The notes: a model not told the origin generated them from the sequence alone. A stretch of 6,944 nt of DNA from Betaproteobacteria bacterium (GCA_025362705.1 JANYFH010000305.1:1-6944), one strand, 5' to 3'. Counted from the first letter of the stretch, positions 1 to 6,117 are shown. Numbers and translations: made by a program.

Positions 1-1
1 C

Positions 2-157
2 ACCGATGGTGCATTGCATGCTTCGCTTGACGCCACCGCCTATGCGAATGCAGTGATGGCATTTGTCGTTGGCCGTTGGCACCAGTTTGCCAAATCAGGG
101 TTCAAGCGTGGGCCACTGGAGAATTTTGCGCAAAGCTGGAGCGTGTTTGCCGGATAA
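2..157 (+). CDS. slmA: Nucleoid occlusion factor SlmA, C-terminal fragment (5' end outside the window)
   Basis: This reading frame is already open at the window edge and stops with TAA at 155-157, leaving 51 residues. The visible pattern AF..G....F..SGFK..P...F...W..(F)A (AFVVGRWHQFAKSGFKRGP in the middle) matches the last helices of SlmA, a TetR-fold protein. From what is known of the family, SlmA binds specific chromosomal sites and blocks FtsZ ring assembly over unsegregated DNA. This part belongs to the ligand/dimer domain; the DNA-binding helix-turn-helix would lie upstream and is not seen. The next gene starts 7 nt after the stop, which suggests co-transcription. Another TetR-family regulator remains possible, but the tail resembles SlmA more than a generic TetR C-terminus, which is usually variable. 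Confidence 0.75.
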   Translation, partial: TDGALHASLDATAYANAVMAFVVGRWHQFAKSGFKRGPLENFAQSWSVFAG

Positions 158-164
158 CCAGACG

Positions 165-515
165 ATGACTGCGAATCTCATCGATCCGGTGGAAGCGCAA
201 CTTGCCGCCTACAACGCGCACGATGTTGACGCGTTCATGGCTTGCTACAACACTGATTGCGTAGTAGATGATGGTGATGGCACACGTCTACTGACCGGCC
301 ACGCCGAAATGCGTCCGCGCTATGTGGCGCTTTTCGCAAGCTCGCCCAATCTGTATTGCGAAATCGTCTCACGCGTATGTATCGGTGACTACGTCATTGA
401 CGAAGAAAGCATTACCGGCCGTGTACCGGATCTGCGCCGCGCAGTCGTGATTTATCACATCGATAAATCATCCGGGCTGATTTCGCATGTACGTTTTTTG
501 CGTGAATCAGGCTGA
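165..515 (+). CDS. NTF2/SnoaL-like fold protein of unknown function
   Basis: The product is 116 aa, a usual length for a single NTF2-like (SnoaL) domain. The N-terminal helix carries the family-typical phrase QLAAYNAHDVDAFMACYNTD (residues 12-31). It is followed by a strand with VVDDGDGT, the LLTGHAEMR turn (42-50), and the strand segment YVIDEESITGR (76-86). The fold forms a cone-shaped pocket used by isomerases, dehydratases and many uncharacterised proteins, so substrate and reaction cannot be named. There is no signal peptide, so it is probably cytosolic. I chose the ATG at 165 because the domain begins there; an upstream in-frame TTG at 63 would add 34 residues overlapping slmA with no domain content. 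No strong Shine-Dalgarno is visible, and 7-nt spacing to the slmA stop suggests translational coupling. Confidence 0.8.
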   Translation: MTANLIDPVEAQLAAYNAHDVDAFMACYNTDCVVDDGDGTRLLTGHAEMRPRYVALFASSPNLYCEIVSRVCIGDYVIDEESITGRVPDLRRAVVIYHIDKSSGLISHVRFLRESG

Positions 516-537
516 ATCCATTCGCGTGGCAGCAGTA

Positions 538-1104
538 ATGTTTTCTACCGAACGACTGCTCATTTCGTTACCGCGCGACGATCAGGCTGCAGCCATGCTC
601 GATTTCGCGGTGCGCAATCGCGAACACCTGAAACCGTGGAATCCGCCTGAGCCGGACGGGCTTTATACGTTTGAGCACTGGCGTGATACGGTCGCAAAGT
701 GTGCTGCAACATTCGATGCAAACACTGCAGTGCATTTCTGGCTTTCGCCAAACGAGCACCCAGATCGCGTCATCGGCAGCATCGGCTATTCGCAAATTGC
801 GAGGGGTCCATTTTGTTCGTGCGTGCTCGGCTATCAGATCGACCGCGAATACGAGAAACGCGGCCTGATGAACGAGGCCTTGCACGCCACCAATCGCTAC
901 ATGTTCGAGGAACAAAAGCTACATCGCATCGCGGCAAACTATCGACCGGAAAATGTCCGTAGTGGTCGGCTACTTGCGAGGTTGGGTTTCCGCATCGAAG
1001 GATTCGCCAAGGATTATTTATTTATCGACGGGGCGTGGCGGGATCATGTCCTCACCTCGATTGCGAATGACGCGTTCAACGCGGGGTGGCTCATTCAAAA
1101 ATGA
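538..1104 (+). CDS. rimJ: RimJ-type ribosomal protein S5 alanine N-acetyltransferase (GNAT)
   Basis: The product is 188 aa; E. coli RimJ is about 194. RimJ transfers acetyl from acetyl-CoA to the N-terminal alanine of ribosomal protein S5 (uS5) in the cytosol. The GNAT fold is readable: TERLLIS strand (4-10), GSIGYS strand (80-85), LGYQID strand followed by the acetyl-CoA loop REYEKRGLMNEAL (103-115), and the C-terminal block HRIAANYRPENVRSGRLLARLGF (129-151), then EGFAKDYLFIDGAWRDHVL (154-172). The last two blocks track E. coli RimJ closely (NYMPHNKRSGDLLARLGF, AKDYLLIDGQWRDHVL, from memory). I chose the ATG at 538 because homologues begin near TERLLIS. The ATG at 487 would add 17 residues and overlap the previous gene by 29 nt. 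A related RimJ/RimL-family enzyme with another substrate is the main alternative. Confidence 0.82.
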   Translation: MFSTERLLISLPRDDQAAAMLDFAVRNREHLKPWNPPEPDGLYTFEHWRDTVAKCAATFDANTAVHFWLSPNEHPDRVIGSIGYSQIARGPFCSCVLGYQIDREYEKRGLMNEALHATNRYMFEEQKLHRIAANYRPENVRSGRLLARLGFRIEGFAKDYLFIDGAWRDHVLTSIANDAFNAGWLIQK

Positions 1105-1169
1105 AACTCCAGCACTGGTGCGCGTTTTCAGACATTTTCATACTGGAGGGCGCTCCAGTGCTGGAGTTT
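1104..1169. repeat. 15-bp inverted repeat with four alternating CTCCAG half-sites
   Basis: Perfect 15-bp arms at 1104-1118 and 1155-1169 (AAACTCCAGCACTGG and its complement) enclose 36 nt. Inside, 1142-1148 pairs with 1153-1159 as a 7-bp stem with a GGCG loop. The hexamer CTCCAG or its complement occurs at 1107-1112, 1143-1148, 1153-1158 and 1161-1166, in alternating orientation. The left arm begins on the last base of the rimJ stop codon. No T-run follows on the plus strand, so it is not a classical Rho-independent terminator. It could be a REP-like palindromic unit, a protein-binding site, or an RNA element with mutually exclusive folds. Confidence 0.7.
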
Positions 1170-1241
1170 GCGTGTTCCAACTTAGCTCACGCCTTGTTTT
1201 ACGACCCGCTCGCCGCCGCCAGGCGGCTCGGATTCGTGAGG

Positions 1242-1271
1242 CACTCGACATGCCGCAGGGCATGTCGAGTG
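1242..1271. terminator. Strong 13-bp hairpin behind fccB, no T-tract
   Basis: Arms at 1242-1254 and 1259-1271 (CACTCGACATGCC and its exact complement) flank a GCAG loop. It lies 7 nt beyond the fccB stop codon (minus strand) in the gap between convergent rimJ and fccB. Neither strand has a run of T after the stem. It could therefore be a 3' stabilising stem-loop or part of a Rho-type end rather than a full intrinsic terminator. A smaller GC-rich stem (GCCGC/GCGGC at 1215-1219 and 1223-1227) lies beside it. Confidence 0.55.
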
Positions 1272-1278
1272 TCCACAC

Positions 1279-2556
1279 TTATCCCAGCGCATCAGCCCAA
1301 ATGTTCTTCGCCCACGTCATTGCATACTGCCCTTCCAACTCACTTGACTGTGCAGACACGCCGCCCGAACCGGGAACGGCTTTCATGGTCTTGGCGACTT
1401 CGTCATATTTGTGGACCGAGGCCACGTGAATCACTTTCTCGGCGGAGACAAAACTGTAGCAAGTATTGGTCAGCGTCGGGCTTTGATTCGGCGCTTCTCC
1501 CGTTAACAGCGCAACCACCGCTGCCGCGCAAGTCTTGCCGTGCCCATTGGCCATGTGGCCGGACTTTGGCATTGCGGGAGCTATCTGCAACGCGTCACCC
1601 AGCAGGTGTACGCCAGGCGCATTTTTGGCTTCATAAGTGAGCCAGTTGATTTCGCACCAGCGCTTGTTTGCCGTGATAAACGAATTGGCGATTGAACCCG
1701 CCTTCATCGGCGGCAGCACGTTAAGCACATCAGCCTTCACATCACCGAATTCCAGTTTGGCGATGCTGGTGGCAACATCAACATCCAGCAATTTTGAGCC
1801 ACCACGATATTCGACCATGCCCGCATACATGTCCGCCCAGGCTTTTTTGAACAAGCCGGGTTTGGAGGTGACATCCATGTTCGCGTCGAGAATCAGCACT
1901 TTCGATTTTGGTTTGGCCTGCTTGAAATAGGCTGCGACCTGGCAGGCACGCTCATAAGGGCCCGGCGGGCAACGATACGGCGCTTCGGGAATACAGATTG
2001 CGAATACACTGCCGTCCTGCATTGCTTCGAGCTGCTTGCGCAAGGCAATGGTCTGCGCGCCAGCTTTCCACGCGTGGAGGATTTTTTCCTGCGCGGCGGC
2101 ATTGTTCAACGCGGGTATTTGGTCGTACATGAAATCAACGCCGGGCGAGAGTATCACGCGATCAAATGAAATTGCATCGCCATTGGCCATGCGCACAACT
2201 TTCTTCTCAACGTCCACACCAGTCGCTTCACCGCGCAGTATTTTTACACCGTATTTTTTCTGTAACGCATCGTAGCTGACGGTAATGTCTTTCATTGTCT
2301 GCGAGCCGCCGAGCACCAGATTCGAAATCGGGCACGAAATAAATTCGGCGTTGCGCTCAACGAGCGTAACGTCGATATTCGGACCCCACATCTTGATGTA
2401 TTTGGCGGCGGTCGCGCCGCCATAACCGCCGCCTACGATAACGACCTTCGGTCCGGTCGTGCCGCCGATGGATGCGCAACCGGTGATTGCCGAAACGCCG
2501 ACGGCTGCGGTCGTTGCCCCGGACACCTTGAGGAATGTTCTGCGATTTGTCTTCAT
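1279..2556 (-). CDS. fccB: Flavocytochrome c sulfide dehydrogenase, flavin subunit (FccB/SoxF family)
   Basis: The flavin subunit oxidises sulfide in the periplasm and passes electrons to the haem subunit. The product is 425 aa from the chosen start. It has a twin-arginine signal (NRRTFLK, 4-10), the dinucleotide-binding loop GGGYGG (42-47), and a late FAD contact LLGD near 318-321. Cys75 in the ISCPISN segment corresponds by spacing to the cysteine that holds FAD covalently in the Allochromatium vinosum enzyme. Cys196 (YRCPPGPYER) and Cys366 (NTCYSF) correspond to its redox disulfide. The signal region also contains an ITGC lipobox-like site with Cys27, hinting at a membrane-anchored Tat lipoprotein. 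I chose the ATG at 2556 because GGAG sits 6 nt upstream. ATGs at 2559 and 2568 are alternatives adding 1 or 4 residues. It follows fccA by 23 nt, so the two genes are probably co-transcribed. Confidence 0.88.
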   Translation of the reverse strand: MKTNRRTFLKVSGATTAAVGVSAITGCASIGGTTGPKVVIVGGGYGGATAAKYIKMWGPNIDVTLVERNAEFISCPISNLVLGGSQTMKDITVSYDALQKKYGVKILRGEATGVDVEKKVVRMANGDAISFDRVILSPGVDFMYDQIPALNNAAAQEKILHAWKAGAQTIALRKQLEAMQDGSVFAICIPEAPYRCPPGPYERACQVAAYFKQAKPKSKVLILDANMDVTSKPGLFKKAWADMYAGMVEYRGGSKLLDVDVATSIAKLEFGDVKADVLNVLPPMKAGSIANSFITANKRWCEINWLTYEAKNAPGVHLLGDALQIAPAMPKSGHMANGHGKTCAAAVVALLTGEAPNQSPTLTNTCYSFVSAEKVIHVASVHKYDEVAKTMKAVPGSGGVSAQSSELEGQYAMTWAKNIWADALG

Positions 2557-2579
2557 CATTGTCTCCATGACCTTGTAGG

Positions 2580-2951
2580 TTATTTTTTCTGCGCAGAAAA
2601 GTAGTCTCCCAACGCTGCCATCTCGGCATCGGAATAGCCCTTGGCAATCTGGTGCATGACGGTGGCTTCGCGTTTGCCTTCCTTGAAGGCTTTGAGCTGA
2701 TTCAGAAAATATTCTTTGTTCATCCCGGCCAAACCCGGTATCGCACCGCCAGCGCTATTGCCGTTGGTGCCGTGGCAGGCCGCGCAATTGGCTGCAAGCG
2801 AACGCACGCCGAGCGGTGTGAGATTCGCTGCGGCGAAAGGTATGGGTGCAGGTACCGCCACTGGTGCGGCGGGCGCAGGCTGTTGCGCGACTGCCGCGAA
2901 ACCGCACAGCATCGTTACTGCAGCCAGTGCAAAGGACATCATTTTGTTCAT
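2580..2951 (-). CDS. fccA: Single-haem cytochrome c subunit of flavocytochrome c sulfide dehydrogenase
   Basis: The product is 123 aa. A Sec signal peptide (about residues 1-22, hydrophobic FALAAVTMLCGFAAVA, likely cut after AVA) is followed by a Pro/Ala-rich linker (about 24-38) and a class I cytochrome c domain. The haem site is CAACH (56-60). Met99 in the TVMHQIAKGYSDAEM block is the likely sixth iron ligand, and the C-terminal helix is LGDYFSAQ. This matches the small c4/c553-like cytochromes paired with FccB and SoxF. It has one haem, unlike the dihaem A. vinosum subunit. It would take electrons from FccB and hand them to the respiratory chain. I chose the ATG at 2951 because GAGGAG (2958-2963) lies 6 nt upstream and the signal peptide starts there; a longer frame to 3104 would run through the clpA terminator. 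An unpaired c553-type cytochrome is the alternative, but adjacency to fccB argues against it. Confidence 0.87.
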   Translation of the reverse strand: MNKMMSFALAAVTMLCGFAAVAQQPAPAAPVAVPAPIPFAAANLTPLGVRSLAANCAACHGTNGNSAGGAIPGLAGMNKEYFLNQLKAFKEGKREATVMHQIAKGYSDAEMAALGDYFSAQKK

Positions 2952-2957
2952 ATAAGT

Positions 2958-2963
2958 CTCCTC
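2958..2963 (-). promoter_or_regulatory. Ribosome binding site of fccA
   Basis: GAGGAG on the minus strand, 6 nt before the ATG at 2951. It is the strongest Shine-Dalgarno in the window apart from a non-coding one near 5914, and it decides the fccA start. Confidence 0.8.
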
Positions 2964-3062
2964 GTGTTTTTTATGCAGGTGTTTGCTGACAATCTTCGCG
3001 CCGCAACGAGGATAGCGCAAGTCATATGAAATTGCTCGTAGTGCATCGCGGCACGCGGAAAG

Positions 3063-3095
3063 AAAAAAGCCACGCGGTTCAGGCGTGGCTTTTTT
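3063..3095. terminator. Bidirectional Rho-independent terminator between clpA and fccA
   Basis: The GC stem GCCACGC (3069-3075) pairs with GCGTGGC (3083-3089) around a 7-nt loop. It is flanked by six A on the left and six T on the right, so a U-run follows the stem on either strand. On the minus strand it lies 27 nt past the clpA stop and ends that transcript. It also sits upstream of fccA, so fccAB probably has its own promoter in 2952-3062, where I found no convincing -35/-10 pair. Confidence 0.92.
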
Positions 3096-3122
3096 GCGAC
3101 TCATGACACGATATCAGCGTGA

Positions 3123-5390
3123 TCAGGACTCCTGCGTCACTGCCTCTTTTTCCTCGCTGATGTCGAGCTTCACCTTGCCGTCGGCGTCTACATCGATTGT
3201 CACTTTACCGCCATTGGACAACCGCCCGAACAGCAGTTCGTCAGCCAGGGCACGACGAATCGTATCTTGGATCAGGCGCGCCATCGGCCTTGCGCCCATC
3301 AGCGGGTCGAAACCATTTTTGGCCAGATATTTCTTCAGTGCGTCGGTGTACGTGACATCGACCTTTTTCTCGGTCAGCTGGGCTTCCAACTGCATAAGGA
3401 ATTTGTCGACCACCTGCAGGATGATGTTCTCGTCCAGTGGCGCAAACGAAATTGTCGCGTCCAGCCGATTGCGAAACTCCGGCGTGAACATGCGCTTGAT
3501 CTCGGCCATCTCGTCACCTGCCTTCTTGCTGTCAGTGAAGCCAATGGACGACTTCGACAACTCTGATGCGCCCGCGTTTGTAGTCATCACAATCACGACG
3601 TTGCGGAAATCAGCTTTACGGCCATTGTTGTCGGTGAGCGTTCCGTGATCCATCACTTGCAGAAGCACATTGAAAATATCCGGATGCGCTTTCTCAATTT
3701 CATCGAGCAGCAACACCGAGTAAGGATGCTTGGTAATTGCCTCGGTCATCAAGCCGCCCTGATCGAAACCGACGTAGCCGGGAGGCGCGCCGATCATGCG
3801 CGACACGGCATGCCGCTCCATGTATTCGGACATGTCGAAGCGAATGAGTTCAACGCCGAGAATGAAGGCAAGCTGCTTGGCAACTTCGGTCTTGCCCACA
3901 CCGGTTGGCCCCGAAAACAGGAAGGAGCCAATTGGCTTGGCCGAATTGCCGATGCCGGATCGCGCCATTTTGATCGCCGACGAAAGCGCTTCGATGGCTT
4001 TGTCCTGACCAAATACCACTGATCGTAGATCCCGATCCAGCGTTTTCAGTGCGCTGCGATCGTCACTCGATACGTTTCTCGCCGGAATGCGCGCGATCTT
4101 TGCGACGATCTCTTCAATCTCCGGTTTGCCGATGGTTTTCTTCTGCTTCGATTTCGGCGCGATGCGTTGCGCAGCACCAGCTTCATCGATCACGTCAATT
4201 GCCTTGTCCGGAAGATGGCGATCATTGATGTATTTAGCCGAAAGCTCAGCCGCGGTCGTGAGCGCGGTCGATGTGTACTTCACGCCGTGGTGCGTTTCAA
4301 AGCGCGATTTCAGGCCTTTGAGAATCTCGATAGTTTCGGCAATCGACGGCTCGACGACATCGACTTTCTGAAAGCGGCGCGCCAGCGCGTGGTCTTTTTC
4401 AAACACACCACGAAATTCCGTGTAGGTCGTCGCACCAATACACTTCAATTGTCCGGACGACAGCGCGGGCTTAAGCAAATTGGACGCATCGAGCGTACCG
4501 CCGGATGCAGAACCGGCACCGATCAGCGTGTGAATTTCATCGATGAACAAAATGGCATTCGGGTTATCCATTAGCTGCTTCAGTACCGCTTTCAGGCGTT
4601 GCTCGAAGTCGCCACGATATTTTGTGCCCGCTAGCAACGCACCCATGTCGAGCGAATAAACCTGTGCCTTGGCGAGGATATCGGGGATCTGACCATCAAC
4701 TACGCACTTGGCCAGGCCCTCGGCGATTGCAGTCTTGCCAACACCGGCTTCACCGACCAACAGCGGATTGTTTTTCCGGCGGCGGCAGAGAATCTGAATC
4801 ACGCGCTCGAGTTCCTTGTCGCGCCCGATCAGCGGATCGATCTTTCCATCGATGGCCATCTGGTTGAGGTTCAGCGTGAAACTCTCCAGTGCACCGCCGG
4901 CTTGTTCGCCCTCGGCCCCCTCGGCTTCGGGCTCATCCTTCTGCCCACCGGCAGGCGCAGCCTTGGAAATGCCGTGGGAGATGAAGTTCACAACGTCAAG
5001 ACGCGACACACCCTGCTGATGCAGGAAATACACGGCATGCGAATCTTTTTCGCCGTAAATCGCGACTAGCACGTTGGCGCCGGTCACTTCTTTCTTGCCA
5101 GACGATTGAACGTGCAAAATCGCGCGCTGAATCACGCGCTGAAAACCAAGCGTGGGCTGGGTATTTACTTCACCATCGCCCGCGACAATAGGAGTGTGCT
5201 GCTCGATGAATTCGGAGAGCGCTTTTTTCAATTCGTCAATTTTTGCAGCGCACGCTTTCAGCACTTCCTGTGCGGAAGGGTTTTCAAGCAACGCGAGCAG
5301 CAAATGCTCGACAGTAATGAACTCGTGGCGCTTTGCCCGGGCTTCGACAAATGCCATATGGAGACTCACTTCGAGTTCTTGGGCGATCAT
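3123..5390 (-). CDS. clpA: ATP-dependent Clp protease ATP-binding subunit ClpA
   Basis: Hexameric AAA+ unfoldase that threads substrates into the ClpP chamber in the cytosol. At 755 aa it is nearly the length of the E. coli protein (758). Domains in order: Clp N-domain with two repeats (about 1-140); an acidic, Gly/Ala-rich linker (about 143-168); AAA1 with Walker A GEAGVGKT (213-220), pore loop KYRG (257-260) and Walker B ILFIDE (280-285); AAA2 with Walker A GPTGVGKT (494-501), pore loop GYVG (538-541) and Walker B SVLLLDE (558-564); then the ClpP-docking tripeptide IGF (616-618). The IGF loop and the absence of a long ClpB-type middle coiled coil separate it from ClpB. All catalytic motifs are intact. 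The start at 5390 has AAAGG 6 nt upstream. It follows clpS by 99 nt. Confidence 0.97.
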   Translation of the reverse strand: MIAQELEVSLHMAFVEARAKRHEFITVEHLLLALLENPSAQEVLKACAAKIDELKKALSEFIEQHTPIVAGDGEVNTQPTLGFQRVIQRAILHVQSSGKKEVTGANVLVAIYGEKDSHAVYFLHQQGVSRLDVVNFISHGISKAAPAGGQKDEPEAEGAEGEQAGGALESFTLNLNQMAIDGKIDPLIGRDKELERVIQILCRRRKNNPLLVGEAGVGKTAIAEGLAKCVVDGQIPDILAKAQVYSLDMGALLAGTKYRGDFEQRLKAVLKQLMDNPNAILFIDEIHTLIGAGSASGGTLDASNLLKPALSSGQLKCIGATTYTEFRGVFEKDHALARRFQKVDVVEPSIAETIEILKGLKSRFETHHGVKYTSTALTTAAELSAKYINDRHLPDKAIDVIDEAGAAQRIAPKSKQKKTIGKPEIEEIVAKIARIPARNVSSDDRSALKTLDRDLRSVVFGQDKAIEALSSAIKMARSGIGNSAKPIGSFLFSGPTGVGKTEVAKQLAFILGVELIRFDMSEYMERHAVSRMIGAPPGYVGFDQGGLMTEAITKHPYSVLLLDEIEKAHPDIFNVLLQVMDHGTLTDNNGRKADFRNVVIVMTTNAGASELSKSSIGFTDSKKAGDEMAEIKRMFTPEFRNRLDATISFAPLDENIILQVVDKFLMQLEAQLTEKKVDVTYTDALKKYLAKNGFDPLMGARPMARLIQDTIRRALADELLFGRLSNGGKVTIDVDADGKVKLDISEEKEAVTQES

Positions 5391-5489
5391 GATTTACCTT
5401 TCAAGAGTGCAATCAAACTACTTAAAGCTTACTACTACTTACCGATTCCAACACAATACGGATTCAATCGCCCTATACAGCTGCACAAC

Positions 5490-5813
5490 TCAGACTTCTT
5501 CCATGCCACAGCGCAACGGGTGCTGGTGTTGCCGCGCATAGTCCACGACCTGTTCCATTTTCATTGTTGCGACATCCCGTGGGTAAACACCGCATACGCC
5601 ACGCCCCTCGGTATGGACTTTGAGCATGATCTGCGTGGCCATTTCCTGTGTGTGCCCAAACACCTGCTGCAACGCATCGATCACAAATTCCATCGGCGTG
5701 TAGTCGTCGTTGTACATCACCACTTGCCACATCGAAGGCGGTTTGGTCTTCGCCGGCGTTTCCTGCAGCAGCGTGTCGCCGGTCGGGTTGGATTTTGGTT
5801 GCTTCGTCGCCAT
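5490..5813 (-). CDS. clpS: ClpS, N-degron adaptor of ClpAP
   Basis: ClpS binds proteins with bulky hydrophobic N-terminal residues and delivers them to the ClpA N-domain for degradation by ClpAP (N-degron pathway). The product is 107 aa, close to E. coli ClpS (106). A flexible N-terminal tail (1-24) precedes the core, which starts at KPPSMWQVVMYNDDYTPMEFV. The residues known to form the N-degron pocket are all present: Asn35, Asp36 and Asp37, gatekeeper Met41, and His67 in the KVHTEGRGVCGV strand. The C-terminus YARQHQHPLRC is typical. It is upstream of clpA in the same direction, the standard order in proteobacteria. The Shine-Dalgarno is weak (GGA about 10 nt before the ATG), which may keep adaptor levels low; this is inference. 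A promoter is readable just upstream (5840-5868). Confidence 0.97.
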   Translation of the reverse strand: MATKQPKSNPTGDTLLQETPAKTKPPSMWQVVMYNDDYTPMEFVIDALQQVFGHTQEMATQIMLKVHTEGRGVCGVYPRDVATMKMEQVVDYARQHQHPLRCGMEEV

Positions 5814-5839
5814 TCAAATGATCCGTGGAGGTGCAACTG

Positions 5840-5868
5840 ATAATAAGGGCAGCGAACACGACATTCAA
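5840..5868 (-). promoter_or_regulatory. Candidate sigma-70 promoter of clpS(-clpA)
   Basis: On the minus strand, TTGAAT (5863-5868) and TATTAT (5840-5845) are separated by exactly 17 bp. The -10 matches the consensus at 5 of 6 positions and the -35 at 4 of 6. Transcription would start near 5833, giving a leader of about 20 nt before clpS. This is a motif match only. Confidence 0.5.
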
Positions 5869-5973
5869 GTCCTTGGTCTGCCGACGCAACCGCGCTGGTA
5901 AGGTGCATATTCCTCCGTTTTCGGCAAAATTTGCGTGCATACAACTGTCAGACGCAAAAATTTCTTCAAAATG

Positions 5974-6002
5974 TTGACTTGGTTGAATATAGCCGGTAAA
6001 AG
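5974..6002 (+). promoter_or_regulatory. Candidate sigma-70 promoter of the cold-shock gene
   Basis: TTGACT (5974-5979, 5 of 6 to consensus) and TAAAAG (5997-6002, 4 of 6) are separated by 17 bp. Transcription would begin near 6009, leaving an untranslated leader of about 109 nt before the csp ATG. A 7-bp inverted repeat (TTTGCGT/ACGCAAA, 5930-5936 and 5952-5958) lies just upstream and could be a regulator site. Confidence 0.45.
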
Positions 6003-6008
6003 GCGTGT

Positions 6009-6117
6009 TGGAGTTTGGCTTCAGGTTTACTGCATTTGCCTTGGCGGTTGCGGGCCTTGATAGCAAAACGATTCCGGGGGTCTCCAACCCGATTGTTCGT
6101 AAAAGGATGCAATTGCA
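6009..6117 (+). promoter_or_regulatory. Long 5' leader of the cold-shock mRNA
   Basis: About 109 nt lie between the predicted transcription start and the csp ATG. Long structured leaders are a known feature of cspA-type mRNAs, where folding changes with temperature and controls translation. Short complementary segments are visible (TTTGC 6035-6039 with GCAAA 6063-6067; CGGG with CCCG across 6075-6091). I see no close match to the E. coli cold box. The ribosome site AAAAGGA (6101-6107) is 10 nt before the ATG. There is no sign of a gene in the rest of the 5814-6117 gap. Confidence 0.4.

Noticed and set aside
63..164. TTG-initiated 34-residue extension of the NTF2-like protein
   Set aside because: It overlaps the slmA frame, which reads as a recognisable SlmA tail, and adds no domain content; ATG 165 fits the family start.
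953..1640. Plus-strand open frames across rimJ, the palindromes and the fccB 3' end
   Set aside because: They overlap well-supported genes on the other frame or strand, are rich in Arg/Ser/Pro, and show no domain.
2952..3104. 51-residue N-terminal extension of the cytochrome on the minus strand
   Set aside because: It would run through the clpA terminator and place the signal peptide internally; the GAGGAG site marks 2951 as the start.
5106..5840. 244-residue plus-strand open frame antisense to clpA and clpS
   Set aside because: Both antisense genes are intact with all catalytic motifs; the frame is His/Arg/Phe-rich and has no recognisable domain.
5717..5944. Small minus-strand frame whose internal ATG (5908) follows a strong GGAGGA
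   Set aside because: The Shine-Dalgarno is only 2 nt from the ATG, the product turns Arg-rich and overlaps clpS out of frame, and its start is upstream of the candidate clpS promoter. Chance match is more likely.
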